From Varroa destructor (taxonomy: Eukaryota > Arthropoda > Arachnida > Mesostigmata > Varroidae), in NCBI RefSeq assembly GCF_002443255.2, contig NW_019211457.1:39531126-39595125 (forward strand): DNA of 64,000 bases. The letters are read 5' to 3'. Positions 39,051-53,740 of this stretch are shown here, in pieces. Position 1 is the first letter of the stretch; every line of letters starts with the position of its first letter. The notes beneath the pieces were generated by a model, which did no database searches, was not told the DNA's origin, and saw only the letters and a list, made by a program, of their open reading frames with translations. The position numbers were made by a program, and so were the translations under genes.

Positions 39051-42000
39051 ATGATACGCGTGCATCGTGTTCCCTCTGATCATTTTTCATTAGTTTGCAC
39101 CCCGTCCTTTCCGCGTGCGTCCAAGTCATCCATTGTTCGTTTTGTCTCCTTCCCGCCCTCTGAGTTGCGTTCCGAAGACAACGCTTTCATCTTCACTTTC
39201 GGGCGGAAGGCTGTGTCACTGAATTGCCGGCTGATTGCTGAACATCCAATGATTTCACCCGCTCTCCATGCGCCCGTCTTACTCGCTGCTTGTAGACGAT
39301 AACCTAGACGATGGAAGATGGGAGGAAAGCTTAGTGTGACTGGGGTCCGAGTACGAGCGCAAATGAGGAAAATTGCTAAGGGCAGGGAAACGTTGTCGTG
39401 GGGATGATGGGGGTGAAGAAGGACAAGTCGCATACAGGCCATCATCAGTCGAGACGACAACCGAGATCGGCTTGAGCTCCAAGCTAGGCAAGCGTTCTTT
39501 TTCCCGAGCCGCAGTGACAACAGCAGCAAAAGCCCGATGTTATGTGCTGTAATCCTTCGCGCATTTTTGTCGTAGAACGAGGCCTGATAGAGCGCGCGGG
39601 CGCGACCGATCGGCTAAGGCAAAAGGTCCCACTAAAAGTCTTAGCTTGGGCAACATAAGGTCGACCCCTAGCGCCTAGACGCCTCGTAATAAGGACATAC
39701 AGAACGAGGCGTATGACTACACGGTGCGTCGACACATGGTATATTTATGATGATCCCATAGGGATTTTGCGGGCGTCAGACAGAGGCAGCGGTACGCACC
39801 AGGAGCTCGCGCAGCGTCTGGAGAAGTATGAGTGGTGTACGTTGCTTGATCCGATACAGTGGGTGAAGAACAGGAGAAGATACCGTATGGAAGAAAGACA
39901 TGGGCGTTATTTCTTGCGGACGCGCGACTGAGTACGCGAATATCCCTGTCGATACAGGCGCGTCCCCATCACGCAACACTAATATATGCAAGTTACTTTT
40001 GGACCAACCAAATTGCCCTTTCTCTATAGCAAGCCAGGGCACACATCCGCGCCTTTAGCAACATTTCGTCGGCTTTGACCCCAACACAACTTCAGCACAG
40101 ATCGTCGTAGTAACAACAAGAAAAGGGCAAAATCAGCCAGCAGCCCAAGTTAACCTAGACGGAAATGAGAGCAACAAACGCCGGGACGTGCAGAAGTGGC
40201 AGCAGCAATAATAGAGGGGGTCGTAGACTGTCACTGGATGCGCTTAAATGCAGGGGGATATGATGGGAACTCTACTAGTTCGGTAGAATGGATCAACCCG
40301 GTGAGAAGCGAGCAGAGAAAAATCCAAATTCAGATCCAACTACGTATCTGAGAGCTGATCGACTCATAAATCGACCGAATCAGCTTTGTGAGCGCTGCGT
40401 TAGCACAAAAAACTTGCAAAGTCTGACTGCTGGCAGCGATGCATATGATCATGCGAGGTGGCGTTCTTGCTGTCGATTGCAGTAGAACTAGGTTGGTAGT
40501 ACTGAAGCATTATCTTTTCTTTTCAATAGGAATAATGCCACGGTGTTAACTGACTGTATCCAAGACAAGGCCATAACCCGAAGCTAGAAAAACCTAAGCA
40601 AACCGTTGATATGTTAGTTATAAGCAGTGTGAGTCGGTATATGTGTGCGTGTATTTAGGTAATGTTCAGCAGGACAGCGGCTTTCTGTCGGGTAAAATAG
40701 GAAGGATATACTGCTACTCGAAAGCCCGTTTCCTTCACCCGTAGATATACATTGGCTGCTTATCGATCTGGGCTGATCCACCAACAGCATGGGATGCGGC
40801 TGCAGTAGCCGCATGTATCTTCCCGTTAGCTGAAATGATATGTCTCAGCTTTTGGTCATCCTCAATGTATCTTACCTCAGCCATCTTCAGCCACCACCTC
40901 AACTTCTTATTCTTACTGTATGGCTTTGATCAGACCGTAAGCACCATATAACCTAACCCATGCTGAATATATCAGTCTCGGCTAGTGCAGATTGCTCGCC
41001 GCAATCGCCTTCTGATTAAACCCCTACTCACGAAGACTATCTGCATTCGCTAGCTGGACAAGCAGTAGCCGCAATAGTTCTATAGCGGTAGTCAATGAGT
41101 TCGTACTTTGCCTGTATTGTCTTTAGCGTCTGTTGGTATTAGCTGTCCCGAACGGTTGACATTTCTGATCCCTCAGCCTGTTCGTCGAATGATTGTCGAA
41201 TCGAATGTCTAACCATTTTCTAGAAAAGGTGCCTTATACTGCTCTCGCTTTTTTCCTCGTTATAGGCTCACGTTTTTCGGTTCGGCAGAGGCCCCTGAAC
41301 ATCGACAGCTGATAAGCAACCGAATGGCGTGCAGCCTACTGCCGTTCTTTTCACTTGTATTTTTATAGTCGTCGCGCTTGGTCGCCGTTTCGACCCTGGT
41401 TAGCTATCTGGCCTCGAAATAGACCAAAGTAACAAAGCCCCATTTCCCTCAAACCCGCTCCCATTCTTTCCTGAGGAGGGAACGTTCTTTGCCCAGCGAC
41501 TTTATGCTGTTTGGTTACACTGCTGAGATGGCCAGAGTGCTGGCTCCGGTTTCGTCCGTTAGACCAAGCGAGGAAGCCATGAAGCCGACGAGGACGACCA
41601 CTATCTAATTGCGGTTTGCTGATCACGTCTGAATGTGTATGTATGTTGATGTCCCCATATCTCTGTTAGTTTTGATGCGCGTATACAATTGAATCGTACA
41701 AGGTGGCATGGCGATTCCATTCGCGTGTTCTATTCGCCTTTTTCCTTTTCTTCCTCATTATTTTGTGTTCCTTCGTATTAATGGCACTGCTACTAACGGC
41801 TGCGTTATACAAGGAGGGAAAGCGCACATTGGCCCTGGAGCCGTATATAGATAAACAGAGAAAATGAGCGCCGACTAAGGAACGGTGAGTACATTAACAG
41901 CTGAAATAACAGTAGCACTAGAATATTTAGCAATTTTCGCGCGTTTAGTTATTGTAGCATTAAGTAGGGAATGAGTAGCGATATTAAAGAAGGTGGGCGG

Positions 42001-43830
42001 CTGGGGACCAAGTCGAGACTTCGGCAGGCCTTAGTTGCCGATCTAAACGGGCGAGCAAACTGCAGTTGGGTGAGAGACCGAGCAGGCGAGACGAGGCGCA
42101 GGGAATAGAAATAGGGTCAAGAGCGTAGCAGGAGCAACAGCAGCAGCTGTAGGGTAAATGGCATGAAAGCAATAACTCGACAACGGGATGGAACACGACG
42201 GAAAACAAGGCAGCTAGCAGTGGCAGTCGTAGTAGCAGCGGTAGCAGTTATAGTAGCCTGTTAGGAAGCGTCACTCATGGGACTAGCGACCCAACCCGAC
42301 CAGCGACCACGAGAAACTGCAGGCGATGGGCGACAGAGGCGAGGCGAGGCAAGGCGATGCGTTTTGCTCAGAGGGAAGGGAGAAACGCTGGTCTACGGTC
42401 CCTTCCCGTAGACGAGTGGAGAGAGCAAGGAAATGGGAACATGCGAGCGGCGATAGGTGATAGAGCTACGTTGCCGCGGCTGAACCATTGGTGATGAGGG
42501 GCTGTTTCGTAAACGGCTTCTTCAGGAGACTGGCCGCAGTACGCAGAAGTTGAGGGGTAGAGGGGAACGGGTGCCAGTCGAGTTGGGTTTTGGCCCTCCT
42601 CGCGTACCGACGGCTGCGAGATCGGGCAGAGGAGCGAGCGAACCATTGACAATGTAGGGGTTTTGTTGAAGGCCAAACGAGGAGCACCAGTTAGCCTCAG
42701 CAGCTTTTAGCAAAAAAGAAGTAGGAGCGACGTCGAACTGCTCCTACTGCTGAGAGAAGTAAAAAAACGCTGCTTTTCTTCACCTACCCTATCCCTGCCC
42801 TCGTTTCTTTTGCTTCGAGTCCCATTATGTGGGATCTTCTAAATATCGACGACTCATTGATCGTCCGTGTCGATCGGCTCCGCCAAGCTGACTCACTAAA
42901 GCTTGCTGCTTTAGCCATTCTTCCCGTTGCCTGCTCGGCCGAAAGCGGCCTGCTAACGTTGGCTGGCAAAAGCGTACACCTACATATAGAAGCGGAGACG
43001 GAGTAGTTTGCCGATGGAGCCGCGGACGCTACAGCTACTTGCTTGCCTTGGCAACCGAATAAGCGGGCCAAACCGTACCCAAACGAATGCCAGGAAGATT
43101 TCGGAGCCACTGCGCCAGGAAACGAACGCGGAAAAGAGATGCAGGAAAACGAAGGTGAAGAGAAAGAAAGAGAAGCTTGTGAAAAAAAAGCTAAGAAACG
43201 ATGGCTTGACGGTCGGTAAGGGAATGACGTGAAGTGTCGCTAGTAGGGAAAACTCCATTTCAAGCTAAAGAGCGCCTCGAGAAAACCCCTCTCGCTCTGT
43301 AATTGACCGCGTACGCAAGCCGGCCTGAACATCATCAGCAGCAACGCCCGCGACTAGCACGGCACTAGGTTCCATTCCGTTGGTAACTCGGTTTTCCACG
43401 GAGAACAGTCTCTCCGGTAGCTCGACCAGCCACGGCAGCAGACGGCAACGAAACCCATGTTCGCTGGCTCGCCTCTCTTGCTTGGCCGGTAAGCAAAGAA
43501 CTCTCGACGACGCAAAGGAAAATGAACGAGAAGAAACCTCGACGGCCGCAGCAGCAGCAATAGCGGTAGGCGCTGCTTTGCAGCAGAGAGCGCTTCACGA
43601 AGAGCAAGCGCTGGTTCAAGCCTCGCTTTCTCTGGCCGCGTCAAATCAAGTTCTGCCTTTGCACGTTCCGCCAGTTGAAACTGGGCAGTTTGCGGACTCC
43701 AGTCTGAATACTAAGTTTTGGATACTCTGGGCCGGACTAGCCTGGAGCAATTCTCGACTCACTCCGGCAGTTGACCATTGACACTCTTTATCTCTTCTTG
43801 TTTTTCGCAGCCCCTTAATTGGGGGCACAC
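39051..43830. other. GC/CpG-richer block, no gene recognised
   Basis: Overlapping frames of up to about 150 codons on both strands, with no domain recognised. There is a GA-rich purine tract near 43120-43200 and GGCGA repeats near 42334-42356. Confidence 0.5.
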
Positions 43831-46130
43831 AACGACACCAACATCTGTATTAAACAATCCGCATACCAGTACAGCATTTTTCTATCGTGTTACAAATCCT
43901 AACTACAATGAAGGTAAAAAAAAGTTAAAGTTGAACAAATATCAATAACTCATCAACAAAAGTTAAATAAAAAACATCACGCAATTGCATGCGCTTATAC
44001 ACCTATTATGCAGAACCCAAAATGACTTTCAGTCTATTCTATCTGATAATGATAATATTTTAATTATTCTGGCAAAAATTGTAATATACGGGTTGCATTT
44101 TCGACATCTTGTATCTATATGGCTCGGATAACCTTATTTCCAAAAGTAAGTTTTTGTCAGCGGCAGCCAGGGGTAGACAGGGAAATGATGCCGTTGGTAA
44201 AAGCGAAGTCATTCCTGACAGACTGGAACGCCTGTGGTGATGAAATATGGGAAGCTGAACGAGTTGCTAAGGGAATTCCGTCAGCTATTCGAGGCTGCGC
44301 AATTGTACTGCTTCTTCAAAGAGGAAAAAAGGAACGAGGAGAGGGACCGAAGACAACCGACAGACACACATACGCTAGCCAGCCCTCTTGTTCCTTCGGC
44401 TGGGCGTCCCAGCGCTTCACTAGCTCGTCGAGCTGTTCCAATGGATGTTAGCTTCGAGGAGGCGCTGCCCTGAGGCAAGGAAACTCATTCAGACACGCTT
44501 CATACTTCCTGATCGTTTCATCAAGGAGGCTCGAGCCTGCCGCCATAGTCCCGAGCCCACCACGACCACGGATTTGCAGCACCGTCATCCTAGCTAGCTG
44601 GCTAGTGATTGCACGCTCAGCAGAGCTGCTGCATCGACGCCGCTGTTCAGGTTCTGACTGGACAAAACATTGACAATGCTGTTGCACTCTTCTGCTGATG
44701 ATTACCCATTTCCTCGTTCACGTCTTTGTTCGTGCCAGTCGCTATCTGCGGACACCGCCAATGGACAGTGTTGGTGCGTGACAAATGTATCACAATGTAT
44801 AATACGTCTATAAGGCATGTTGGCCATGGTAAATCTGCGATATTCTGCTATTCCTTGGAGTTTGCTGCCGGCAGGAAAAGACTTCCTGAAACTCTATATA
44901 ATAGCTTATTTGCGACAATGAAAGTTCAACCAAGAAATATCAACGTACTCAGAGTTATTATGGGAATCGGACTTGCTTGAATAATTTTTAAGCTACGCAC
45001 TACTAGCAGATGAAATTTCGTTCACTCACTCAGTGCCATCGTAGGTTAATGATTGTAGGGGCAAAAGTATCGTTTGAGAAGCCAGCTGAAAGTCAGCTTT
45101 CAATAATGTTTTGTTTTTCTTTTAAAAGATGAGAGCTTTAGCGAAATTTATCGAAAATCGATAAAAATAGTGGGTAAGAAAGTCTCCGCTAAAACAACAA
45201 CTCGTTACCGAACCGATACATTTTCTTAAGGAAGGAAACTGGTATGTTGAAGACTACGGAGAAGCCTCAAAGGGAAAAATCGAGTTGTTGTAATCAGGAA
45301 AGTTTTTAGGAAAAATTTAAATGGAATTTAAAATTTAGGGGTGGAAAGGAAAGAAAAACGAGTCCCTTAGGAGCACCTGGATCCGAAACAGATGGAAACA
45401 CGTGTGGTAAACTGTTGACACAATTGGCGTAGCTATTAGTAGCAAAGAGCTTATCTAAAACGCGCACAAACGAAATAACACGCGTCATTCTATGTTGCAT
45501 ACAAGAAAAGAATCAAGCGAGGGAATGGCGTTGATCAGAGGCTAAGGTAATAATGATAATGATAAGACTAAGGTAATAATGGCGATGATTCTTAAGTAAG
45601 CTGTGGCTTGTATTTGCAGTGGATACTAGTGGCATTTGTTTTTATAAGATACTGTCCGAAAAAAAGAAGTCAATGCTACCAGATATCTCGAATTCCTAAG
45701 GGGCTTATGGATGTACGATGCCACCGTTGACAGCATTCAGAGTGTGGGTCCTCGACGCGCGATCTTATCGCTATACATCAATCGAAGCAGTTTTGGTCAA
45801 GCAACCTGAAGCAATGCTTGATTGATTAAAAAAGCAGCTTTACTTCATCTTTTATTCTAATATAGAGATACTATGTTATTATTCAAGTGTATTACTAATC
45901 TACTAACGATCAAACAATGTGTTTATTGCTGCTCATTCATATGTTATTGTTATTATGGACGTGTGATGTTTGTACGCTCAACTATATTGACCGTAATGCT
46001 TTTTCATTTCGTTACACAGCCACTAAAATTTCCCCTTCCTACATTACTGCAATAATCATCACCCGTCCTGTTATAAACCAGTCTCTTCCCGTTCGGGCTT
46101 ACCTTTGAAAAGAACAGGAAGATAGCTCTC
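43831..46130. other. Mixed stretch, no gene recognised
   Basis: A small GC-richer island (about 44120-44720) lies between AT-rich flanks. A plus-strand frame at 44726-44980 is open for 84 codons without a recognisable motif. Confidence 0.5.
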
Positions 46131-47680
46131 TGAGATATAATATCTGTTGACATGGTCAGCAGACGACCGAGGCGGCGACCACCGGGCGTTTTGCTGTGGT
46201 CTGCTACAACATCAAGTTGAATGTTGCCCACCTACACTTTCTATTGCTGGCCTTGTCCGTCAGCAGGCAAATATATTTCTTTCTTCGTCGTTGATTATCT
46301 TTTAGGTCCACTGGTGTGCGCGCATATACGTATATGCGTACGCGCGATTCATTCTTCTTAGATGGCGCTCGTTGTCGGGCGAAGAACGGCGCCTTCCCAC
46401 TCTATCTATTCGCGCCCTGGGTGATAGGCAAGCACCCAAGCGTCGCCGACTAGCGGCTACATACCACTGCACGGCGGTTGTCGGAAAAGCCGCAAGTCTC
46501 TGGCGACCGTACACGTTCCTTCTGTTAATAGAGCCGGTTCTTCAGCGAAAGTCGTAGCAGCAGTGGTAACTCAGGGGCCAGCCGAAATGAGCCTCCAGTG
46601 CACCACCTGCATCGCATACCATTTCCGGTGGAAGCATCAGGACAGCAACAAAACGGGCTTTACTACCGACCGTTGCTACCGGTAGGCAGCCAACAGCCGG
46701 CTTAGCCTCCGCTCGTCGCGATGGTGCTCAATTCCAGCTCTTTTAGAAAGGAGAGACCTTAGGGCATACAGGGGTCGGCGGATGCCACATAGAAAAACTG
46801 CTGGAGGTTAAACGTAGACAGTGAGGAGTTACGGCTGGTTGCTAAATGGAAGAGTTTGTTGAGCAAGGAAAGCAAACGGGCGTAGGCGGTTCGATCAGAG
46901 CAGGGGCATTTTTCGATGTGGCTACCTATGGCAGCCTCCTGTAATGCTTCCTTCGACATATATGTAGAATGCCTGGTCAACCCAGCCTTGGGCGAGCAGC
47001 CTAGAAAAGCGCTGCCTGTGCACTGCGTGCAAGGACTGAGAGCACTACGCTGGATAAAGGGTGCAGTGTTAGTTCTTTCTCCCAAAAGGAGCACCAGTTG
47101 CCAGTACTGGCAGGACTGCCAGCTCGTTCCCTTTCTATCTCATAGCCTTTCCTTTTTGACCGAAGACTGATACAGCCTGGCAAAAGTAGAAGAAGTCCTT
47201 GCCACGGGAAAAGCGGGAGAAAAGGAGCAAAGAAAGGAACCGACTAAAGAGTGCAGAGCGAACGAAGGATAGGAGAAGCAAATGCCCCGGTTTATCTTAT
47301 CGCAAACGCTATTTAACTTATTTTGTTTTTATACAAGTTCCTGGCTGGTTCCCGGGCCTATCCCGAGGCCGGTGGGCTGGTCCGCCTGTAAAGCCGGCCG
47401 CCCATCTACTGTCGTTACCCTTTCCACGGTTCCATAGTTCGGAGACAACGCAAAGCTGTGAGGAATTCTTGCCTCTCTGGGACAAAAACCGGATGGCCGT
47501 ACGATCCTCATATAGTGCACATGCACCGTCGATCGCGTTCCGCATTGGGTTCTAGCTAAACGATGAGGATAGAATCTTCGCTCGGATGGACGCGGCCAAC
47601 ACTTTCTAACATCGTATAACCGAGCAACCAATACATGTTGTGCCAGCGTAGTACGAAAATAGTTCGTGAAAATCTTCACT
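46131..47680. other. GC/CpG-richer block, no gene recognised
   Basis: Frames of up to 118 codons overlap on both strands. A purine-rich tract lies at about 47190-47280, and an 18-bp perfect palindrome at 46321-46338. Confidence 0.5.
46321..46338. repeat. 18-bp perfect palindrome
   Basis: The sequence cgcatatacgtatatgcg equals its own reverse complement and sits in an alternating purine-pyrimidine stretch (gtgtgcgcgcatatac...). It could be a binding site, a cruciform or Z-DNA-prone sequence, or chance. Confidence 0.9.
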
Positions 47681-50600
47681 GCATTATCCCGGAGTAGAAA
47701 TATAATAGAACTATATCAACGGCTCGAATCACTTATGCATGTATGTATCAGTGCGATTAGCAGGCGGACTGATATTGATGGGCGGGGACGAAGAATATAC
47801 CGTGTTCTCTGCCGCTTTCATGATTTAATATATACTGAAATTGTACTACACAAACGGTGGTGACTAACTATCAAAATATATACGCGCGAGAAGGGTGAGG
47901 CAGGTTGGAAGGAGGCAATGAAGGGAGGTCGATCCAGCAAGAATTAGGTGCGCTTGCCTCGTCTCGATGTTAGTATCGATCACAATAATCTTATGGACTT
48001 AAAAAAGTTCAGAGATTTGTAGATCTGAAAGCGAATTTCCAACTTTAGACGTGAGCGACGTAAACAGGTTTGATGTTGTGCTTTTATGTAGTACGTGGTT
48101 GAATGACTATAGTAACAGCGGGCTTTTGAGCAAAGTCACCACTAGGTTCCCGCTAGGAACCGATGGGTCAAGAACGTACCATTCAATGCCAAGAGTTGAA
48201 CATGCCACATGCAAACAGCCTGTTCTCTGTAGCCAACAAGCAATTCGTGATGTAGGATGCATCTGGTCGTAAATAGGGTCCCATTTTTCCAAAAGCAGCC
48301 AAAGAAATTCTCCTTCGAAAAACGCCTAGACAGAAAAGACTGTCGGATATTGCTGGAAAACTGCTGAAGAAAGCAATAAACGTGTTTTGCTTTATCGAAA
48401 CCTCCATGTCAGTATATAAATATGTGGGCACACCGAGTTGCGTCAGGTCTATTTATCTTCAATCTGCTGATCCTGTATGGCTGAGTATAGAATATAACTA
48501 CTAATCCATTTTAATTACTGAAATACGTATTCAGAAGATCACATATTACTGATGGCTGAAACGCATTGGGAACATGCACGTGTGTCGCGTGTCAACTGCA
48601 TAAGCATATCGCAGGCAGCTGTACTGTCCTGTATACGTTCTGTTTGTTTTTCTGTCTTCTTTTCACCTGCCAATAGAGTATTTGTGCCTTTGGCAATTGG
48701 TCGCAATTAGCCTGAGCACTACGTCAAGAAAATAGGTGATATTTCTATTTGAATCTAAGTGGTAACCTTAAGTTTGGGTATTTAAAAAATAGTCACGCGT
48801 GGTCAGCCTTTTTTTTTTTTGTTTTTTTTTTATGGATAAACCACTATGACCCTCAGAGAGATGTGGCAATTCATGAATACTTTGTGTATCTGATCAATCT
48901 ACGATTCTTTTTAGCTGTTCCCTTCCTAATGAACGTAGTACTTCGGAACGAACTTCGATTTACCAGCACATCCGGCGTAGCCAAACAAAAAGAACGTTGT
49001 TTAATATAATAATGTTTTATGTTCTGTGACGGAGCAGCACCTCTTTAATTGCTGCACGTGAAATTCTATTGTATTGCAACTTTGTGGCATCAGCCATCTC
49101 GAAACAGGATTCCACTGCGCACCCAAATGAGTTAGTGTTAGCGGGCGAGTTCGTTATAAAAAAAAAAAAAAAAAAATGATATGCCTATGATACTACCTTT
49201 ATGGGGCTGCCCAGCTGTTTCGTTGACGAATTCTGTTTCACACGTCTTGTATGAACCTTTACCTAGTTTCGAACTATGACCTATGACGAATGAATGGCGC
49301 TTGTCGGTCTGCATCCGGCCAGACTATTGAAAGAAGCTGGTCACCCCCACCGAGGCGATTAACCGGAATACCACATCTATATGTGTACAGCATGGTGTAT
49401 TCAAATTAGGCAAAACCTTAAAGGGCTGCTTGTCGTAACACGCATGCGTTCATCGGGCCATTTCTTTTTAGAACAGAAAAACTCGTCCTGGCAAAAAAAA
49501 CAGTGCGTCATTTTCGCAATTTGGACAAAAGAAAAGCCCTTTGTGAGGGTTAAACGTTGACGAAACTGAAAACAGGTTTTTTCCTCAAAGTCTATTGTCC
49601 ATTATTGCCAGCTTTCATGCGGCTTCTTAAAAATTCTTAATAAAATTTAGGTTTAACGGGCCCCAAAAACCATTTTTATTAGGCCTGAGTTTCATACAAG
49701 TATTAATAACCGTTTTGTATATATATATATATATACGTATATATAGTGTCGTTTAAATAAACTAGAACGGTTAGCCTTTCCGAAAGCTTGTCATGTTTTT
49801 TTCTTACATTTTTGGAACCTTTGGCCTGCTGTCAGGCGAAATTATAGTTTCGTTTAAATTTTTTGTACGTGGCCTATTCGAACGGCACCTTAACAGACTT
49901 TCATCTGGGATATCGTTTACTGCACAGTTAGTACTAAACAGTTGACTCCAAATAAAAGGAAGGACATTTTGTAAATGGCTTGCGGGTGGCTGAGACCACA
50001 AGATCGCGGTGAATGATAAATGTAATAACTAGTCATATATATACATATATATATATATGGCGTGATATACACATATCCAGGCTCTCGTTGAACCAACTGA
50101 TCCTATATCGTATTTTTTTTTCGAATATATGCAATGTCGATATTAGCTATCCGTCCGAGTGAGTCGTCAGATCAATTAAATAGTACGGATGTATTAGCTA
50201 CATGTCTCTTATTTGTTTCTTATTCTAGGAACGTCAGTATGGACAAGAAACGGATACTATAGACAATGGTTGCCGATCGAAGAGCATAATCCTGCACGAA
50301 CCGAATCCGATTCACAAGAAGAATCAAAGTTTATTTCAAATCAGCCGCTCGTTTTACTGCTACAGTTTCTAAAAGAAGACCGTTTATGGCTAAATGTTTA
50401 CGCTGCCAGTAGGGATTAGTCGCCGTACGTAGTGACGGTAGATGAGTTGAGACGGATACTAATTTCGAAAAAAAAGAACCATCCAAGTTACTGTGAAAAG
50501 GCTGACAGTAAAAACTAACACATTAATTCAAAACACCAACATATTGCAACAAACATTCGCGATGAATGTCGTGTCATCTTTATTAGAATTCACCCTTTTA

Positions 50601-51001
50601 TTCTTTTTCGAGCTGTTTTCTTCTATTAAGTACCATTCGTTCTGGTGTATGTTCGGTGTTCATTTGCCTTATGGCCCATCTGTTAATAAATAAAATGTTT
50701 ATCTACACGTATATATAAGTTATTCCTGTTGTAATTTTATTTATTCTCTGTCTGTCTATCCACTGTCAGTGGTGTATTGTCACCGATCGCCATCGCCATC
50801 GCCACCACCATCATCATTCATTCAGCTGAATTGATTGGGTTTTACGTCTGCTACAGCCGTTAAGCGTTCCATCAGGCATGTTATTATTTAGCTTTGGTAA
50901 TATTATTGCTCTCCTTATCATCGAAGTTTACCTCACGTATCGCAGTTATTCATATGAGATGATCGAAGTGGTCGATGAAGGCGAAGGCGTATGTTTCGAT
51001 A

Positions 51002-51035
<34 letters not shown>

Positions 51036-51600
51036 TCAATGGTCATCAAAGTGCAATCTCTGGTGCAAGCTGATTTTACGATGTATATATATATATATAT
51101 ATATATATAGATTTATTCCTATATTTGCAGAGCGACAAGTTTATTATTGTATAACTTTACAATCGATTCATAGTTATCTTATTATGTAAAATATACAGAT
51201 ATCAATATTATTACTATGCATGATTAATAATCTTTGTCATGAATGTTGCCTTGACGTAACAGGTTTGCTGCCGAGATGACATTTGTAAGAATATATAATG
51301 CAAATGAATGATGTTTGGGGGTCGCCAAGGTCACGCATGGCGGCACGAAGTCATGTTGAGGTCACTTAAATAGATGAACAGATCTCTGTGTAAGTGAACT
51401 ACTTTGTCGATTTCTTATCCTCGTCACGGGGGTTTTGAGCTCTATGATAACATAGTTCACATTTTAGCCATTTTAATATTTTGCTTTGTTTCCATCGTTC
51501 CCTTTTAATATCCTGTTCGTACTTTATTAGACATGTCTCTTATAGTACTTTATTATATATATACCGCAGAGTTCATTTATTTATCTAGAAGGTCGTTGCA
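47681..51600. other. AT-rich stretch with AT microsatellites
   Basis: Mostly AT-rich. It includes a poly-A run at 49158-49176 and (AT)n runs near 49720-49740, 50036-50059, 51001-51040 and 51082-51109. The one candidate exon is listed separately. Confidence 0.6.
50229..50419 (+). other. Candidate terminal exon on plus strand (weak)
   Basis: A strong-looking acceptor (pyrimidine-rich tract ending TATTCTAG at 50228) opens into two readable frames. One reads G-T-S-V-W-T-R and runs about 63 codons to TAG at 50417-50419. The other reads E-R-Q-Y-G-Q and runs about 47 codons. AATAAA-type signals follow near 50684-50693. No upstream exon or family was recognised, so this could equally be chance in AT-rich DNA. 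Confidence 0.15.
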
Positions 51601-53740
51601 TAAGATCTACTCACTACGTCTGTCGATCAGGTCGGCCGAGCGGTCGGGCAGCAGGGGTGCAAAAAAATATGGGGCGAAGGGCATTTTCAACTACATGATC
51701 ACGGTGCTCAAAGGATGGATCCACTCTTCTTAATTCTACTAAGCGCATAGTAAGGGGAACAGATCTGGTGCGATCGAATGCGCCAGACGGAAAGCTACTG
51801 TTTCCAATGGTACGGCTAAGCGAAAGCTGAGGTTGATCAAAAAATCTAGGTGGCCCATGTTTCTATCCCTTGAGCACATTCGCCCGCTTTGATTCAGCTA
51901 TGTAGATCGTGCAGGAGATGGGTGCCTCGCCGTCGCCTCAGAACAAGCTATCGATGGGCAAGTTTTTTAATTTGCACGTACGCACAGCGTACACTCGCGT
52001 TGCATTCTTCCTCATTTGGCCGTCCCCTTTAGTTCTGCATCTCTACTACCGATTGGCTTAACGCTGCTTATGCAACATTACTGTGACAGAAGCTACCCTT
52101 CAAAGCTTTTTTGCTAAACCGGGACTGCTTGCCGATCATAACCCTAACAGTGCTAACAATAACATCTGAATTGGGTAATCTTAGGGAACTGGAGAAGGCG
52201 GAAAAGAGCGAAGGAGAAGAAGCGAAAGAAGCCAGAGTAGTACAACGAGAACATAGTGATTGTAACGGCATCCTGGCTGCCGTTCTCCTCAAGACCTGAT
52301 CCGTCTGGAGAACTAGGGATAGCGGGTTGAAAAACGGGATAGTTGAGGTACAAATCGGAGTAAGAGGGGTATAGTGGGTAAAAGAACTCTCTTGCTCTTA
52401 GCTCGTCGCCCTTCAGTCAATTCTCGAACACTGGATTGCGAGGTTACTGAAAAGGAACACAGTTTCACTATCCGAGACGATGGCGGTGGTTAAGTCTGTG
52501 GCAGTACCAGAAGCAGCACAAGTACACCACTTGCAATTGTCGAGGTGCGGCAAGACAGATAGAGGGACAAACCTCTGATTTGAGCGAGCATCATTTCTCA
52601 GCGCACTCCCGACAACCGTTGTTATCCTTCGCAGTCTGCTAGAGGGAGATGAGGAGTTCCCAATTGCAGTTTTCCCGACACAAACGCTTTAGTGAGTACT
52701 AGCCTAGATAGCGCTGCAAAAGCAGTAAGTGAGAGACACACATAGAACGTCGTGGATGACGGCCTATCTGTCCATCCACACGACTGCTTGCTCGTTCGCT
52801 CATTTTGCTATTCGCTAGCTGAAGAGGCAAATCGAGAAGCGTGATAGGGGTCTGAGAAGGGAAACCGATCTGGAAGGGAGAACGGGGCCGAACGGCAAGC
52901 GTTTGACAATTCATTCATCCGAAACTGGGGCGAAGGGGCTACTGGTACCGCTGAAGCTGAGATGCGGCTACCGATGCTTTCAAGCGTTGAGCTTTTTTTC
53001 GGCAACTTTCCTTTCTACTCACCCTACTGCTTCTGAGCGGCCGTTTGCCGGTTTCGCCTGTTGGAAGGGAGCGGGCCGTAGAAGCAGTGGCTGCCTATTT
53101 TGCGACCGGCTGGTTACTTGCATTCGCTGGGTTTGTCTCCCATGTCTAAAGCTCCAACTTTTTCGCTTTTTCTTTCGACCGATCTAGCAAGCCAGCCAGC
53201 AAGCGACCAATTAGTCGGTCCTCTTGGCAAGCTTCATTTTTCAGCGGTCGACGACATCACTACTTGCTTGCCTTGCCTTGCATCGTACGGCCACCGTTTG
53301 CTTGCCTCGTGGCTCGGCTTCCGGGCCGTCGAAACTGACCCAGTCCCCTTTGCTTGTTCGTCCACATCGAACACCGACCGGAGGAACGGCCGGGAGGCCG
53401 ACCAACTGATGCTTCTCGCCATTGCCTCGCAGTGCACCAACTAGTGCAGTTACCACCATCTAGCAAACAGGAGAAATGCCCTGCGCGGACGGACCATTGA
53501 ATACACGTGTCTCGCTGACGACAACAACTACCTAAAGAAGAGTTATTGCTTGCGAATACACCCGCGACACCATGCCGGGTTCCGCCTCAGGACATTCTTA
53601 AATGTTCGAGACATTGGCTGCGTGTAGCCTACAGTGGTGCTGCTGCTATAACTGCCCACAACGCGGCAACGCCAAGGTACGGTAGCCGCCACTACAGTTC
53701 GGCTTTCTTATTACCTGCTGTCCTACTTCCCTTTGCCTGA
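51601..53740. other. GC/CpG-richer block, no gene recognised
   Basis: Composition resembles the other GC-richer blocks, with overlapping frames of up to 114 codons, none recognisable. Confidence 0.5.

Noticed and set aside
49158..49176. Poly-A run as a retrotransposon tail
   Set aside because: No target-site duplication or coding remnant was found upstream; a simple homopolymer explains it.
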